A stretch of 45,504 nt of DNA from Patescibacteria group bacterium (lineage in GTDB: Bacteria; Patescibacteriota; Minisyncoccia; Phycocordibacterales; Phycocordibacteraceae). The position numbers and the translations under genes are program-made. Within the stretch, counting starts at the first letter, position 1. Each line of letters starts with the position of its first letter. The notes under the pieces were generated by a model. That model did not search any database, was not told the DNA's origin, and saw only the letters and a list, made by a program, of their open reading frames with translations. Location of the stretch: positions 1-45,504 of the forward strand of contig JAGWWI010000005.1 of the NCBI GenBank assembly GCA_018970465.1, read 5' to 3'. This document shows positions 6,092-14,302 of this stretch, piece by piece.

Positions 6092-6448
6092 ATGACAGTA
6101 CCAGTTCCAGGGGTGGGGCGAGTGCCTTATCAAACCGCCTCCTGGGATAGATATGGAAAATCCCGCCATATCGAATCTAGGGTAGGGTTCAGTGTCCCTG
6201 GAGAGACACAGCGCGTCGATAAAGTCATCTATAGCGCCCAGGTCTCCAAAACACCACTCAGTGGCGATTGTCTCCGGATAATCGCCGCTCCTTTTGAGCG
6301 CATCATGGCAATGGTGAATTCAAGAGGGGGATGGGCGATCCCTGATAAGCCCCTGCGGGGCTGTGGGCTGTGGCTGGTGCGGGGCGGCGGGCGTGAGAAA
6401 AAACTCTCTCCTCTAACCGCTTGGCGCCCCCGCAGCTGCGGCCCGTAG
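6092..6448 (+). CDS. Doubtful reading frame at the end of the array
   Basis: An ATG 12 bases after module B copy 2 opens a 118-codon frame whose first two thirds could be a protein (GKSRHIESRVGFSVPGE, VDKVIYSAQVSK). It then runs straight through hairpin copy 6, which elsewhere is non-coding. No good ribosome-binding site precedes it. It may be a decayed last cassette of the array. The remainder of 6081-6487 holds hairpin copy 6, several GC-rich hairpins and a partial repeat of the hairpin's 3' arm near 6470-6486. Confidence 0.2.
   Translation: MTVPVPGVGRVPYQTASWDRYGKSRHIESRVGFSVPGETQRVDKVIYSAQVSKTPLSGDCLRIIAAPFERIMAMVNSRGGWAIPDKPLRGCGLWLVRGGGREKKLSPLTAWRPRSCGP
6288..6329 (+). repeat. Covarying hairpin repeat, copy 6
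   Basis: CTCCTTTTGA (6288-6297) pairs with TCAAGAGGGG (6320-6329), including G-U pairs. The inner stem CATCAT pairs with ATGGTG around a GGCA loop. No clear gene follows, which suggests a cassette has been lost here. A 3'-arm fragment (AATGGTGAATACAAGAG) recurs near 6472-6488. Confidence 0.8.
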
Positions 6449-6487
6449 CCCCGCGGGGAGTTATCTGGGTGAAATGGTGAATACAAG

Positions 6488-6522
6488 AGAAACCGCCGCG
6501 GCCTTTGGCCGCGGCGGTTTCT
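6488..6522 (+). terminator. Strong hairpin terminator closing the array
   Basis: AGAAACCGCCGCGGCC pairs perfectly over 16 bases with GGCCGCGGCGGTTTCT around a TTT loop. The T-run is weak, but the stem is very stable. It lies between the rightward array and the leftward gene at 6540-7490, so it may serve both. Confidence 0.7.
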
Positions 6523-6539
6523 GCATCTATTCGCCTACG

Positions 6540-7490
6540 CTATTCTACCGTGATCGTCGCGCTTGCGGAGTCGCCCGCCGCCGCGCCCGTGAACGTGTAG
6601 GTGTAGGTGCCGGGCGTCGTCGGGAGCGACAAGGAGCCCGTCGAGAAGTTGCCGCCGCCGTCGGCGTGCGCCGAAGCGACCTGCTGCCCGTCGAGCATTA
6701 CCGAGACCTGCTCCTCGTGGCCGAAGTTATGCCCGCCGAAGTCGATCGACCCGCCCGCCGAGAAGGTCCCGCCGTTCTGGTCGATCATCGCTGCCTCCTG
6801 CGGCGAACCGCTGCCGGTCGTCGTCGAGCCCGGGCCGAGGAGTTCGTTGATGAGCCCCTGCAGCACGCCCGCGAACGAGGGATAGGTATTCGCGAGGCTT
6901 TGGAGCTGCGCGACCAGATTGTCGAGATCAGAAGGGGGCGTCGTCGTGCCGGTGCCCGAGCCGGTCGAGGTCGCCGTCGTCGTGCCCGTCCCGCCCGCCG
7001 CTGCTATGGTGAAGCTCGCGAAGGGGGAGCCGGCGAGACCCGGGAAGACGACGCGATAGCCGCCTGCCGCGACGGGCGAACTCGAGGCGTCCGTCGTGCT
7101 CCCGTCCCACATATCGGCGAAGAAGGTTGTCGAGGACGCGTTCTCGTCAAGCGTCCCGGCTGCGGGCGTGAATACCGGCGTCCCGGAGGCGTCCGTGATC
7201 TGCCACGGGTGCGTCCCCGCCATCGTCAGCGGCGTCCCCGTCGCGTCGGTGAGGCAGAAGGATACTGCCATGCCCTCGGTATAGTCGGACATGTCGGTCG
7301 CGACGGCGTAGCCGCCGCTTGAAGACGCCGTCTCCATGCTTGGGCAATAGGCCGGAGCCGTAGATGAAGCCGAACTTGAACTTGTCGTTGTTGCCGTATC
7401 TGCGGCCGCGATTGGCACTGCACTGCTTAGGGTAAAGAGTGCCGCTGCGGCGAGCGCGCCGAGACCCGAGACTACTTGTTTCGTGGTCAT
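6540..7490 (-). CDS. Exported protein with C-terminal Ig-like domain
   Basis: The 316-residue product has a clear signal peptide (MTTKQVV, a hydrophobic core of about 20 residues, then SSAVPIAAADT). A Ser/Thr-rich linker follows, then a domain of about 60-190 that ends in FTIAAAGG, a second Thr/Gly linker, and a C-terminal beta-rich domain (about 235-316, IDFGGHNFGHEEQVSVMLDG through TYTYTFTGAAAGDSASATITVE) typical of bacterial Ig-like surface modules. The start at 7490 is chosen so that the signal peptide lies at the N-terminus; the in-frame extension to 7577 would put 29 polar residues before it. It probably acts at the cell surface. No enzyme motif is seen. Confidence 0.75.
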   Translation of the reverse strand: MTTKQVVSGLGALAAAALFTLSSAVPIAAADTATTTSSSSASSTAPAYCPSMETASSSGGYAVATDMSDYTEGMAVSFCLTDATGTPLTMAGTHPWQITDASGTPVFTPAAGTLDENASSTTFFADMWDGSTTDASSSPVAAGGYRVVFPGLAGSPFASFTIAAAGGTGTTTATSTGSGTGTTTPPSDLDNLVAQLQSLANTYPSFAGVLQGLINELLGPGSTTTGSGSPQEAAMIDQNGGTFSAGGSIDFGGHNFGHEEQVSVMLDGQQVASAHADGGGNFSTGSLSLPTTPGTYTYTFTGAAAGDSASATITVE

Positions 7491-7624
7491 CGCCCGCCAC
7501 TCTACCGGCCGGCCGATTAACGGCAGGTGAATTGGTGAAGGACGATAGAGAATAGGGGGTAATTTTTGAATGAGCACGCTCGTTAGCGCTAAGTGGCACT
7601 AGGCCAAATGCTAGGATATATGAA

Positions 7625-8293
7625 GTGGCGCTTATAGCTTCGCTCAATTTCCCAAAGAAAAGCCACCGAAAGGAAGTACGGCTACCCCAACCATCCGCCC
7701 GGCTTGCAGAATTCATCGGTATCATGATGGGGGATGGAGGCATAAATAATTCATGGCAGGCAACCATTACGATAAATGCGATTGCCGACGCGGCGTATGC
7801 AGCGTACATCCACGCGCTGTGCCTAGAGCTTTTCGGCATCGCGCCCGCCATGCGTAAGCGCAAGGGGCGCCAAGCGCTCGTCCTTTCTCTGGCCAGCACG
7901 ACGGTGGTAGATTTCCTGGTCTCCAAGGGCCTTTGTCGTGGCAACAAACTCGCCCAGGGCCTCGCTATGCCCGGGTGGATCCTTGCAGACCCCATACTCC
8001 AGAGAGCGTGTGTGCGGGGGTTGGTCGATACTGATGGATGCCTGTTCATTCACAGACATGCCGTGCGCGGGAAAATGTATAGGAATCTCGGCCTCTGTTA
8101 TTCGAGCGCATCACCGACGCTTTTACAACAAGTCGCCAGCGCGTTTGAAAAAAATGGCATTGTGGCGCATATTGATAAAAGATGCCGGAATATCTATCTC
8201 TATAGGCAAGCGGCCGTCGCAGCATACTTAGAGATATTTGGGACATCGAACGACCGTATCTCGGGTGTGTATAAAAAATGGAGAGGTGGCTGA
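7625..8293 (+). CDS. LAGLIDADG homing endonuclease-like protein
   Basis: The 222-residue product carries two LAGLIDADG-type helices: LAEFIGIMMGDGGI at about 28-41 and CVRGLVDTDGCLF at about 128-140, each with the expected acidic residue. This is the layout of a monomeric two-motif homing endonuclease that cuts a long DNA site. It starts at GTG 7625 with AGGA upstream. It is free-standing rather than inside an intron or intein that I can see. Its stop lies inside the D-arm of the tRNA-Ser gene, so the reading frame runs 14 bases into the tRNA. The lower GC and different codon use suggest transfer. Confidence 0.8.
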   Translation: MALIASLNFPKKSHRKEVRLPQPSARLAEFIGIMMGDGGINNSWQATITINAIADAAYAAYIHALCLELFGIAPAMRKRKGRQALVLSLASTTVVDFLVSKGLCRGNKLAQGLAMPGWILADPILQRACVRGLVDTDGCLFIHRHAVRGKMYRNLGLCYSSASPTLLQQVASAFEKNGIVAHIDKRCRNIYLYRQAAVAAYLEIFGTSNDRISGVYKKWRGG

Positions 8294-8366
8294 GTGGTCG
8301 AAAGCACCGCCTTGGAAAGGCGGCAGGCGGGAAACTGTCTCGCGGGTTCGAATCCCGCCCTCTCCG
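8280..8366 (+). tRNA. tRNA-Ser(GGA)
   Basis: Acceptor stem GGAGAGG (8280-8286) pairs with CCTCTCC (8359-8365) with discriminator G. The anticodon stem is CCGCC/GGCGG with loop TTGGAAA, giving anticodon GGA. There is a long variable arm as expected for serine, and the T-arm has GGGTTCGAATCCC. CCA is not encoded. The 5' end overlaps the end of the LAGLIDADG gene. Confidence 0.95.
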
Positions 8367-8404
8367 CACATTGCGCTCTTGGGCTATTTCGTATACTTAG
8401 GCGG

Positions 8405-8872
8405 ATGGATGAACGACGGCTTATCGGGCTCTCGGTAGTCACGGCTCTGGTCATGCTCGGCGGAATCTGGCTCTATCGGACATCGCCGCACGCGCAAGGC
8501 GCGGTCGAGTTTGGCGGTGTGTCCTTGAGGCTCGACTATGCGACAACGGAGCCCGAGCGGGAGCTGGGTCTCGGCGGGCGGGCAGATGTCCCAGAAGGCT
8601 ACGGCATGCTGTTCGTCTTCCCGCAGGACGGCTCCTACGGCTTCTGGATGAAGGGCACGCAGGTGCCGCTCGACATCTTCTGGCTCGACGACGAAGGGCG
8701 CGTCGTCTCGGTCGCTGCAGACGTCGCGACCTCGACATTCCCCAACGTCTTTTATCCCGCGGCGCCGGCGCGCTATGTCCTAGAGACCGCCGCCGGCTTC
8801 GCTCGCGCGCACGCGGTCGCGACCGGGACGCCCCTCGACTTCGCTCGGGGCGCGCTGCCGACGGCGCAATGA
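8405..8872 (+). CDS. DUF192 family protein, membrane-anchored
   Basis: The 155-residue product has an N-terminal membrane helix (about 7-25) followed by a DUF192 domain (PF02643). Visible family features are ERELGLGGRADVPEGYGMLFVF, then YGFWMKGTQVPLDIFWLDDEGRVV and the late ARYVLETAAGFARAH. The fold is a small beta-barrel facing outside the membrane, with no agreed biochemical role. The start at 8405 is supported by the membrane helix beginning there and by TATACT at 8392-8397, only seven bases upstream, which implies a nearly leaderless mRNA. It starts 39 bases behind tRNA-Ser. Confidence 0.8.
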   Translation: MDERRLIGLSVVTALVMLGGIWLYRTSPHAQGAVEFGGVSLRLDYATTEPERELGLGGRADVPEGYGMLFVFPQDGSYGFWMKGTQVPLDIFWLDDEGRVVSVAADVATSTFPNVFYPAAPARYVLETAAGFARAHAVATGTPLDFARGALPTAQ

Positions 8873-9029
8873 TTTCCGAAATACTTTCGGGAGAACGCAA
8901 TTCATTTTAGTTTTCCACACCTCGGCGCCGCGGGCGCTTCATCGGCGCGCGCGCCGCGCGGTGTAGACTAGGGGTAACGCACGTCGCCTTGTGCGCATTT
9001 ATCCAGGTGCGATAAGGTCCGCCACGCCT

Positions 9030-11426
9030 ATGCCCAAAGTGATGAAAGCTCCCGTCCGCGCCAAGTCCGCTCCCGCGAAGCGGCCGCTCGCTGCGCCCGC
9101 TGCCGCGAAGAAGGCAGAGCCGCCCGCTTCGGCCGAGACCCTGCGCTACCGCGCGACCGTCCCGCAGATCGAGAAGCGCGACGGGCGGCTCGCGCCCTTC
9201 GACTTCGACAAGATCGTCGCCGCGATCGAGAAGGCGATGGCCGCCGCAGACAATGGCACCAAAGAGGACGCCATCCTCGTCGCGCACCAGGTCGCGGGCG
9301 AACTCTCGCGCTTCGCGAAGAAGTACAAGACCTTCCTCCCGACCGTCGAGGGCATCCAGGATTCCGTCGAGAAGCACCTCATTATTAATGACTACGTCGC
9401 GGCGGCGAAGGCCTACATCCTCTACCGCGACAAGCGGGCGCAGCTGCGCTCCACCCGCGTCGAGGTGCCCGAGCACGTCCGCAAGCTCGCGGAGGAGAGC
9501 AAGAAGTACTTCCTCGGGAACGAGCTCGGCGAGTTCGTCTACCTGCGCACCTACGCCAAGTGGATCCCCGCGGAAGGGCGGCGCGAGACGTGGATCGAGA
9601 CGGTAGATCGCTACATGGGCTTCATGCGCGAGAACCTGGGCGATAAGCTTACGGAGAAGGAGTACGCAGAGCTCCGCGAGGCGATCCTTCGGCAGCAGGT
9701 GATGCCCTCGATGCGCCTCATGCAGTTCGCGGGCGACGCGGCCAGGAAGTCGAACGTCTGCGCCTACAACTGCTCCTACATCGCGCCCGCGAAGCTCGAA
9801 GACTTCGCCGAGATCATGTACATCTCGATGTGCGGCACCGGCATCGGCTACTCCGTCGAGAGCGCGAACGTCGAGCAGCTCCCGCAGATCAAGGGCCAGA
9901 CAGGCGAGCACCTCGGCACGCATGTCGTCGCGGACAGCAAGGAGGGCTGGTGCGACGCGTTGACCCTCGGGCTCCGCGCTTGGTACGGCGGCAAGGATGT
10001 GAGCTTCGACCTCTCGCAGATCCGCCCCGCGGGCGCGCGCTTGAAGACGATGGGCGGCAAGGCCTCGGGCCCCGAGCCCCTGCGCTCGCTGCTCTCCTTC
10101 GCACGCGAGCGGATCATGGCGCGGCCGGGGCGGCGGCTCCGCACGATCGACGTGCACGACATCATCTGCAAGATCGGCGAGTGCGTGGTCGCGGGCGGCG
10201 TGCGCCGTTCGGCGATGATCTCCCTCTCCGATCTCGACGACGAGCTCCTCCGCGACGCCAAGAAGGGCCAGTTCTTCCTCTCCGACCCGCATCGCTCGAT
10301 CGCGAACAACTCCGCGGTCTATATGGAGAAGCCGACCAACGAGGAGTTCATGGACGAGTGGGTCGCGCTCATGAAGAGCCGCTCGGGCGAGCGCGGCATC
10401 TTCAACCGCGGCGGGCTCATGACGCAGCTCCCGGAGCGCCGGCGGAAGGTCTGGGAGGCGACCGGCTACATCGAGAACGGCCGGGTGGCGGGCCCTGCGG
10501 GTACGAACCCGTGCGGCGAGATCGTCCTCAAGTCGAAGCAGTTCTGCAACCTGACGGAGGTCATCGCGCGCCACGACGACACCCGGGAGAGCCTCGTCCG
10601 CAAAGCGCGCCTCGCGACCATCCTCGGCACCTACCAGTCCACCCTGACCGCGCTCCCGTACCTCTCGAAGGAGTGGCAGGAAAACTGCGAGACGGAGCGC
10701 CTCCTCGGCGTCTCGGTGACGGGGCAGTGGGACTCGAAGGCCGCGCGCGACGCGGGGAATCTTGCGGCGATGCGCGCCGAGACGGTGAAGGTCAACAAGA
10801 AGTACGCGGAGCGCTTCGGCGTGAACCAGTCGACCGCGATCACCTGCGTGAAGCCATCGGGCACGGTCTCGAAGACGCTGAACGTCGCGAGCGGCATGCA
10901 CGCGCGCCACGCGCCCTACTACATCCAGCGCATCCGCATCAGCGCGACCGACTCCCTCTTCAAGCTCATGCGCGAATCGGGTGTGCCGTATCACCCCGAA
11001 GTTGGGCAGCAGGAGGAGACGGCGAATACCTTCGTGCTCGAGTTCCCGATGAAGGCGCCTGACGGCGCGATCTGCAAGGACGACATCTCTGCATTGGACC
11101 AGCTCGAGCACTGGAAGACGGTCAAGGAGCACTACACCGAGCACAACCCCTCCGTCACCATCTCGGTGGGCGACGACGAGTGGATCGCGGTCGCCAACTG
11201 GGTCTATGCGAACTGGGGCATCGTGGGCGGCCTCTCCTTCCTCCCGCGCTCCTCGCACGTATATCGCCTCGCGCCGATGGAGGAGGTGACGAAGGAGCGC
11301 TACGAGGAGCTCGCGCGCACCTTCCCCAAGATCGACTACGCGCGGCTCCTGCAGTACGAGCGCACGGACGAGACCGAGCAGAAGCGCGAGCTCGCCTGCG
11401 CCGGCGGCACCTGCGAGATCGAGTAG
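9030..11426 (+). CDS. nrdJ: Adenosylcobalamin-dependent ribonucleotide reductase (class II, RTPR-like)
   Basis: This cytosolic enzyme of about 798 residues reduces ribonucleotides to deoxyribonucleotides using a B12-derived radical. After a basic Ala/Pro-rich leader, an ATP-cone-like domain lies at about 35-125 (VPQIEKRDGRLAPFDFDKIV). The barrel holds the redox Cys in NVCAYNCSY, the catalytic NPCGEI (about 493-498), the KPSGTVS loop, and a C-terminal shuttle pair CAGGTC four residues from the end. It resembles the monomeric RTPR type, a little longer than the Lactobacillus enzyme because of the cone. I start at ATG 9030; an in-frame GTG at 8991 is possible. I recognise no cobalamin riboswitch upstream (8873-9029). 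Confidence 0.92.
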   Translation: MPKVMKAPVRAKSAPAKRPLAAPAAAKKAEPPASAETLRYRATVPQIEKRDGRLAPFDFDKIVAAIEKAMAAADNGTKEDAILVAHQVAGELSRFAKKYKTFLPTVEGIQDSVEKHLIINDYVAAAKAYILYRDKRAQLRSTRVEVPEHVRKLAEESKKYFLGNELGEFVYLRTYAKWIPAEGRRETWIETVDRYMGFMRENLGDKLTEKEYAELREAILRQQVMPSMRLMQFAGDAARKSNVCAYNCSYIAPAKLEDFAEIMYISMCGTGIGYSVESANVEQLPQIKGQTGEHLGTHVVADSKEGWCDALTLGLRAWYGGKDVSFDLSQIRPAGARLKTMGGKASGPEPLRSLLSFARERIMARPGRRLRTIDVHDIICKIGECVVAGGVRRSAMISLSDLDDELLRDAKKGQFFLSDPHRSIANNSAVYMEKPTNEEFMDEWVALMKSRSGERGIFNRGGLMTQLPERRRKVWEATGYIENGRVAGPAGTNPCGEIVLKSKQFCNLTEVIARHDDTRESLVRKARLATILGTYQSTLTALPYLSKEWQENCETERLLGVSVTGQWDSKAARDAGNLAAMRAETVKVNKKYAERFGVNQSTAITCVKPSGTVSKTLNVASGMHARHAPYYIQRIRISATDSLFKLMRESGVPYHPEVGQQEETANTFVLEFPMKAPDGAICKDDISALDQLEHWKTVKEHYTEHNPSVTISVGDDEWIAVANWVYANWGIVGGLSFLPRSSHVYRLAPMEEVTKERYEELARTFPKIDYARLLQYERTDETEQKRELACAGGTCEIE

Positions 11427-11439
11427 CTCTGGGCGCACA

Positions 11440-11475
11440 TCAAGAACCCCCGCGTGAGCGGGGGTTCTTGATTTT
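11440..11475 (+). terminator. Terminator after nrdJ
   Basis: TCAAGAACCCCCGC pairs perfectly with GCGGGGGTTCTTGA over 14 bases around GTGA and is followed by TTTT. On the other strand it lies just past the 3' end of rnpB and may serve it as well. Confidence 0.9.
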
Positions 11476-11478
11476 GGT

Positions 11479-11757
11479 GGCTCTGGCCGATAAGCCGGAT
11501 TCTGTCGTGGGCGATCATTTATCTGGTCCCGCGCTCGCGCGCGGGATCGAGCGGCACTCTCCGCTTGCGCGGAGCACGGCCTTGCATGCGGGTAAGGATT
11601 TTGCCGTTTCACCTCGCCCGAAGGCGAGCTCGTCTCTGTTCGCACCTCTATCGTTACCGACGGCAGGCGTTACCTGCTACCGTTCTCCTCCGAAGAGGGC
11701 ATGTCCGGACTTTCCTCCCTCCGGCCGAAACCGGAGGGCGATCGCCTAGCCAGGGCC
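11479..11757 (-). ncRNA. rnpB: RNase P RNA, bacterial type A
   Basis: Read on the minus strand, the conserved GAGGAAAGTCCGGAC appears near the 5' end and ACAGAATCCGGCTTAT near the 3' end, the two halves of the P4 catalytic core. The ends pair as P1 (GGCCCTGGC with GCCAGAGCC, one mismatch), which fixes the boundaries. At about 279 nt it is short for the type, suggesting some peripheral helices are reduced. It cleaves 5' leaders from tRNA precursors. It is transcribed toward nrdJ, and the shared hairpin at 11440-11475 lies between them. Confidence 0.93.
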
Positions 11758-11763
11758 GTTCGC

Positions 11764-11769
11764 ATCATA
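11764..11769 (-). promoter_or_regulatory. -10 box of rnpB (TATGAT)
   Basis: TATGAT on the minus strand ends six bases before the 5' end of RNase P RNA deduced from P1 pairing. A weak -35 (TTACGC) lies 16 bases further up. This fixes the usual -10 to start distance for this genome at about 7 nt. Confidence 0.65.
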
Positions 11770-11874
11770 CCACACATTCCGCTCCGCGTAAGGTGTGGAG
11801 AAGCGCGAGCGGGCGCTCAAACGGGCGCTATAGTGCAAGAGTTCGCTCATTATCAGATTAACGAGACATAAGAA

Positions 11875-14286
11875 ATGCCTCCGCAATCATCTGCGGCTCG
11901 GCGCTTCTCCCTAGAATGGGCGAGCGTCTGGGCCTTGTGCGCAACCATTATCATCGCAGCGGTCCTCATCATCCCCGCTGTCGCATTCCCCACGCTACCG
12001 ACCAAGAGCTTCTTGCTTGCCGCGGGCGTGCTCGTGACGCTTGCTGTCTGGATCCTCGCGCGCTTGTCGCGGGGGAACATCATCTTCCCGCCCGCGCTCC
12101 TCTTGGCCGCGCTCTGGCTCCCGGCGCTCGCGTACCTGCTCTCGGCCGTCTTCGCCGGCGGCTCGTTCGCGAATGCCACATGGGGCACCGCGCTCGACGA
12201 GGATACGCTCGGGTTCATCGCGATGCTCGCGGCGCTCGGGACGCTCGCGGCGCTCGTCGTGCGGCGGAATGACCACTATCAGGCGTTCTTGCGCGTCTTT
12301 GCGCTCGCCGCGGGCGCGCTCGTCGCGCTCTCGGCGCTCCTGCTCCTGCTTGGCGAGATCGCGCCGTCGCTCGTCTCGCCCTCCTTGACGCTCCTCGGCT
12401 CCGGCAAGGATCTCGCGGTCGTCCTGGGGCTCATCGTGATCTCCGTCCTCCTCGCGCTCCGCTTCCTCGCTCTTACCGCGCGCGCGCGCCAGTACCTCTT
12501 CGCGACGGGCGGCGCAGCGCTTGTCCTCGCAGTCGTCTTCAACATCCAGCTCGTGCTCATCCTCGTCGCGCTCGTCGCGCTCGGGCTCTTCGTCGAGGCG
12601 ATCATGGCGCGCCGGCCAGGCTCCTTCGCTGAGGGCGATCTCGATGAGGTCGCGAGCGTGACCGAGTCCGCCGTTGCGGAGGCGCCCGAGCATGGGCGTT
12701 CCTTCCTCGCGCCCTTGGTGGTGCTCGTCGTTGCGCTCTTCTTCATTATCGGCGGGAATCTGGGAAGCGCGCTCGCAGGCGCCCTCCACACGGGCGGGCT
12801 CGACGTGCGCCCCTCCTGGCAGGCGACGCTTGGCGTCGGCCGGCAGGTCTGGAGCGCGTCGCCCATCTTCGGCTCGGGGCCCGACACCTTCGGCGCCGCC
12901 TGGCTCAAGGGGCGCGGCGCCTCGCTTAACGCGACGCCGTTCTGGAACGTGAACTTCACCTCCGGCATCGGCTTCATCCCGACCTCGGCGGTGACGACCG
13001 GGCTCGCGGGCGCCTTGGCCTGGCTCGCGCTCATCGCGCTCTTCCTTGTCTACGGCATCCGCACGCTCGTCGCGCGGGCGCCCGAGGACCCGACCGTGCA
13101 GTATGTCGCGATCGCGTCCTTCGTCGGCGGGGCGTATCTCCTCACCTTCGCCTTCCTCAATCTGCCTGGCCCGGTCGTGCTCGGCCTCGCCTTCCTCGCG
13201 CTCGGGCTCTTCGCCTCGGCCGCGCGCTACGCGCGCGGCGCGCGGCAGTGGGGCGTCGTCTTCGCGCGGGCGCCGCGCCTCGGCTTCGTGGTCGTCTTCG
13301 CGCTGACGCTCCTCCTTCTCGGATCGGTCGGCGTCGCGTACGCCCTCGTCGAGCGCTCGCTCGCGGTCTCGGAGCTTGCGCGCGGCAATGCTGCGTATGC
13401 GGCGGGCAATCTCGATGCCGCCGCAAACGACGCTGCTGCCGCGATCTCCTTCGCGCCCCTTGCGGATGCGTACACGCTCCAGGCGCTCGTGGCGAACGCT
13501 AAGCTCGCCGCGATTGTCTCGAGCTCCTCGCCCGCGGCGAACGCGCAGCAGCTCTTCCAGTCGACGATCTCGGCCGGGATCGCCGCCGCGCTCGCAGCGA
13601 CGAAGGCGTCCCCCGCCGACTACCAAGCCTGGATCGCGCTCGGGAATCTCTACGCCGAAGCGGTGCCGCTCGGGGTCTCGGGGGCCTATGCCTCGGCGAA
13701 GGACGCGTACCAGAAGGCAATCGCGCTCTCGCCGACCGATCCGCAGCTCTACTACGCGCTTGCGCAGCTTGACCTCGCGAACAAGGATCTGAAGTCCGCC
13801 GAGACCGACCTCAAACAGGCGATCACCCTGAAGAACGACTACACGAATGCGATCGTGCTCCTCACGCAGGTCCTCGTCGCCGACGGCAACGTCAAGGACG
13901 CGCTCTCGGCGGCGCAGGCGGCAGCCTACTTCACCCCGAACGATCCGAACGTGCTCTTCGAGCTCGGCGTCCTCGAGGCCGCCTCGGGCGACCTTGCGAA
14001 TGCGGCGGCCGCCTTGAATGCTGCGGTCACCGCGGAGCCGACCTTCGCGAACGCGCGCTACTTCCTCGCGGCGGTCCTCGCCGAGGGGAAGCAGTATGCC
14101 GAGGCGAAGGCGCAGCTTGAAGCGATCGCGGGGCTCTCGGCCGATAACGCCGCGGCGGTCGCGAGCGCGATGGCTGCCCTCGACAAGAATCAGAACCCGT
14201 TCCCGGCGAATCTCTTGAAGCTCTCGTCGCCGACTGGCGCCCCAGCAGCCGGGAACGCGGCGACCTCGACCGCAGTAGCTCCCTAA
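11875..14286 (+). CDS. Polytopic membrane protein with O-antigen-ligase-like region and TPR domain
   Basis: The 803-residue product has about a dozen membrane helices in residues 15-500, then a TPR-like helical repeat region (about 500-780) with units such as YQKAIALSPTDPQLYYALAQLDLANKDL and a low-complexity tail. Between helices a loop carries GSGPDTFGAAWLKG, which resembles the periplasmic loop of the O-antigen ligase/WzyC superfamily. This fusion is common in Patescibacteria envelopes. It may ligate or polymerise surface glycans, but that is inference. The ATG at 11875 has no strong ribosome-binding site. It is followed 16 bases later by murJ, so the two probably act together in envelope assembly. 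Confidence 0.75.
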   Translation: MPPQSSAARRFSLEWASVWALCATIIIAAVLIIPAVAFPTLPTKSFLLAAGVLVTLAVWILARLSRGNIIFPPALLLAALWLPALAYLLSAVFAGGSFANATWGTALDEDTLGFIAMLAALGTLAALVVRRNDHYQAFLRVFALAAGALVALSALLLLLGEIAPSLVSPSLTLLGSGKDLAVVLGLIVISVLLALRFLALTARARQYLFATGGAALVLAVVFNIQLVLILVALVALGLFVEAIMARRPGSFAEGDLDEVASVTESAVAEAPEHGRSFLAPLVVLVVALFFIIGGNLGSALAGALHTGGLDVRPSWQATLGVGRQVWSASPIFGSGPDTFGAAWLKGRGASLNATPFWNVNFTSGIGFIPTSAVTTGLAGALAWLALIALFLVYGIRTLVARAPEDPTVQYVAIASFVGGAYLLTFAFLNLPGPVVLGLAFLALGLFASAARYARGARQWGVVFARAPRLGFVVVFALTLLLLGSVGVAYALVERSLAVSELARGNAAYAAGNLDAAANDAAAAISFAPLADAYTLQALVANAKLAAIVSSSSPAANAQQLFQSTISAGIAAALAATKASPADYQAWIALGNLYAEAVPLGVSGAYASAKDAYQKAIALSPTDPQLYYALAQLDLANKDLKSAETDLKQAITLKNDYTNAIVLLTQVLVADGNVKDALSAAQAAAYFTPNDPNVLFELGVLEAASGDLANAAAALNAAVTAEPTFANARYFLAAVLAEGKQYAEAKAQLEAIAGLSADNAAAVASAMAALDKNQNPFPANLLKLSSPTGAPAAGNAATSTAVAP

Positions 14287-14302
14287 GGGTATCCTAGAGG
14301 GA

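Noticed and set aside
1551-6487. Integron cassette array
   Set aside because: The gene-plus-hairpin layout is similar, but the attC core sites (GTTRRRY and its partner) are not present in the hairpins and no integron integrase lies in the window.
1551-6487. CRISPR array
   Set aside because: Repeats are hundreds of bases apart with genes between them and vary in sequence; no regular spacer pattern exists anywhere in the window.
8873-9029. Cobalamin riboswitch before nrdJ
   Set aside because: The space is about 157 bases and I cannot find the B12-box or the expected helices; only a short CCGAAA/TTTCGG hairpin is seen.
8907-11645. Very long open frame on the minus strand opposite nrdJ
   Set aside because: It is an antisense shadow of a GC-rich gene, with Arg/Glu-rich low-complexity translation and no motifs, while nrdJ has full catalytic motifs.
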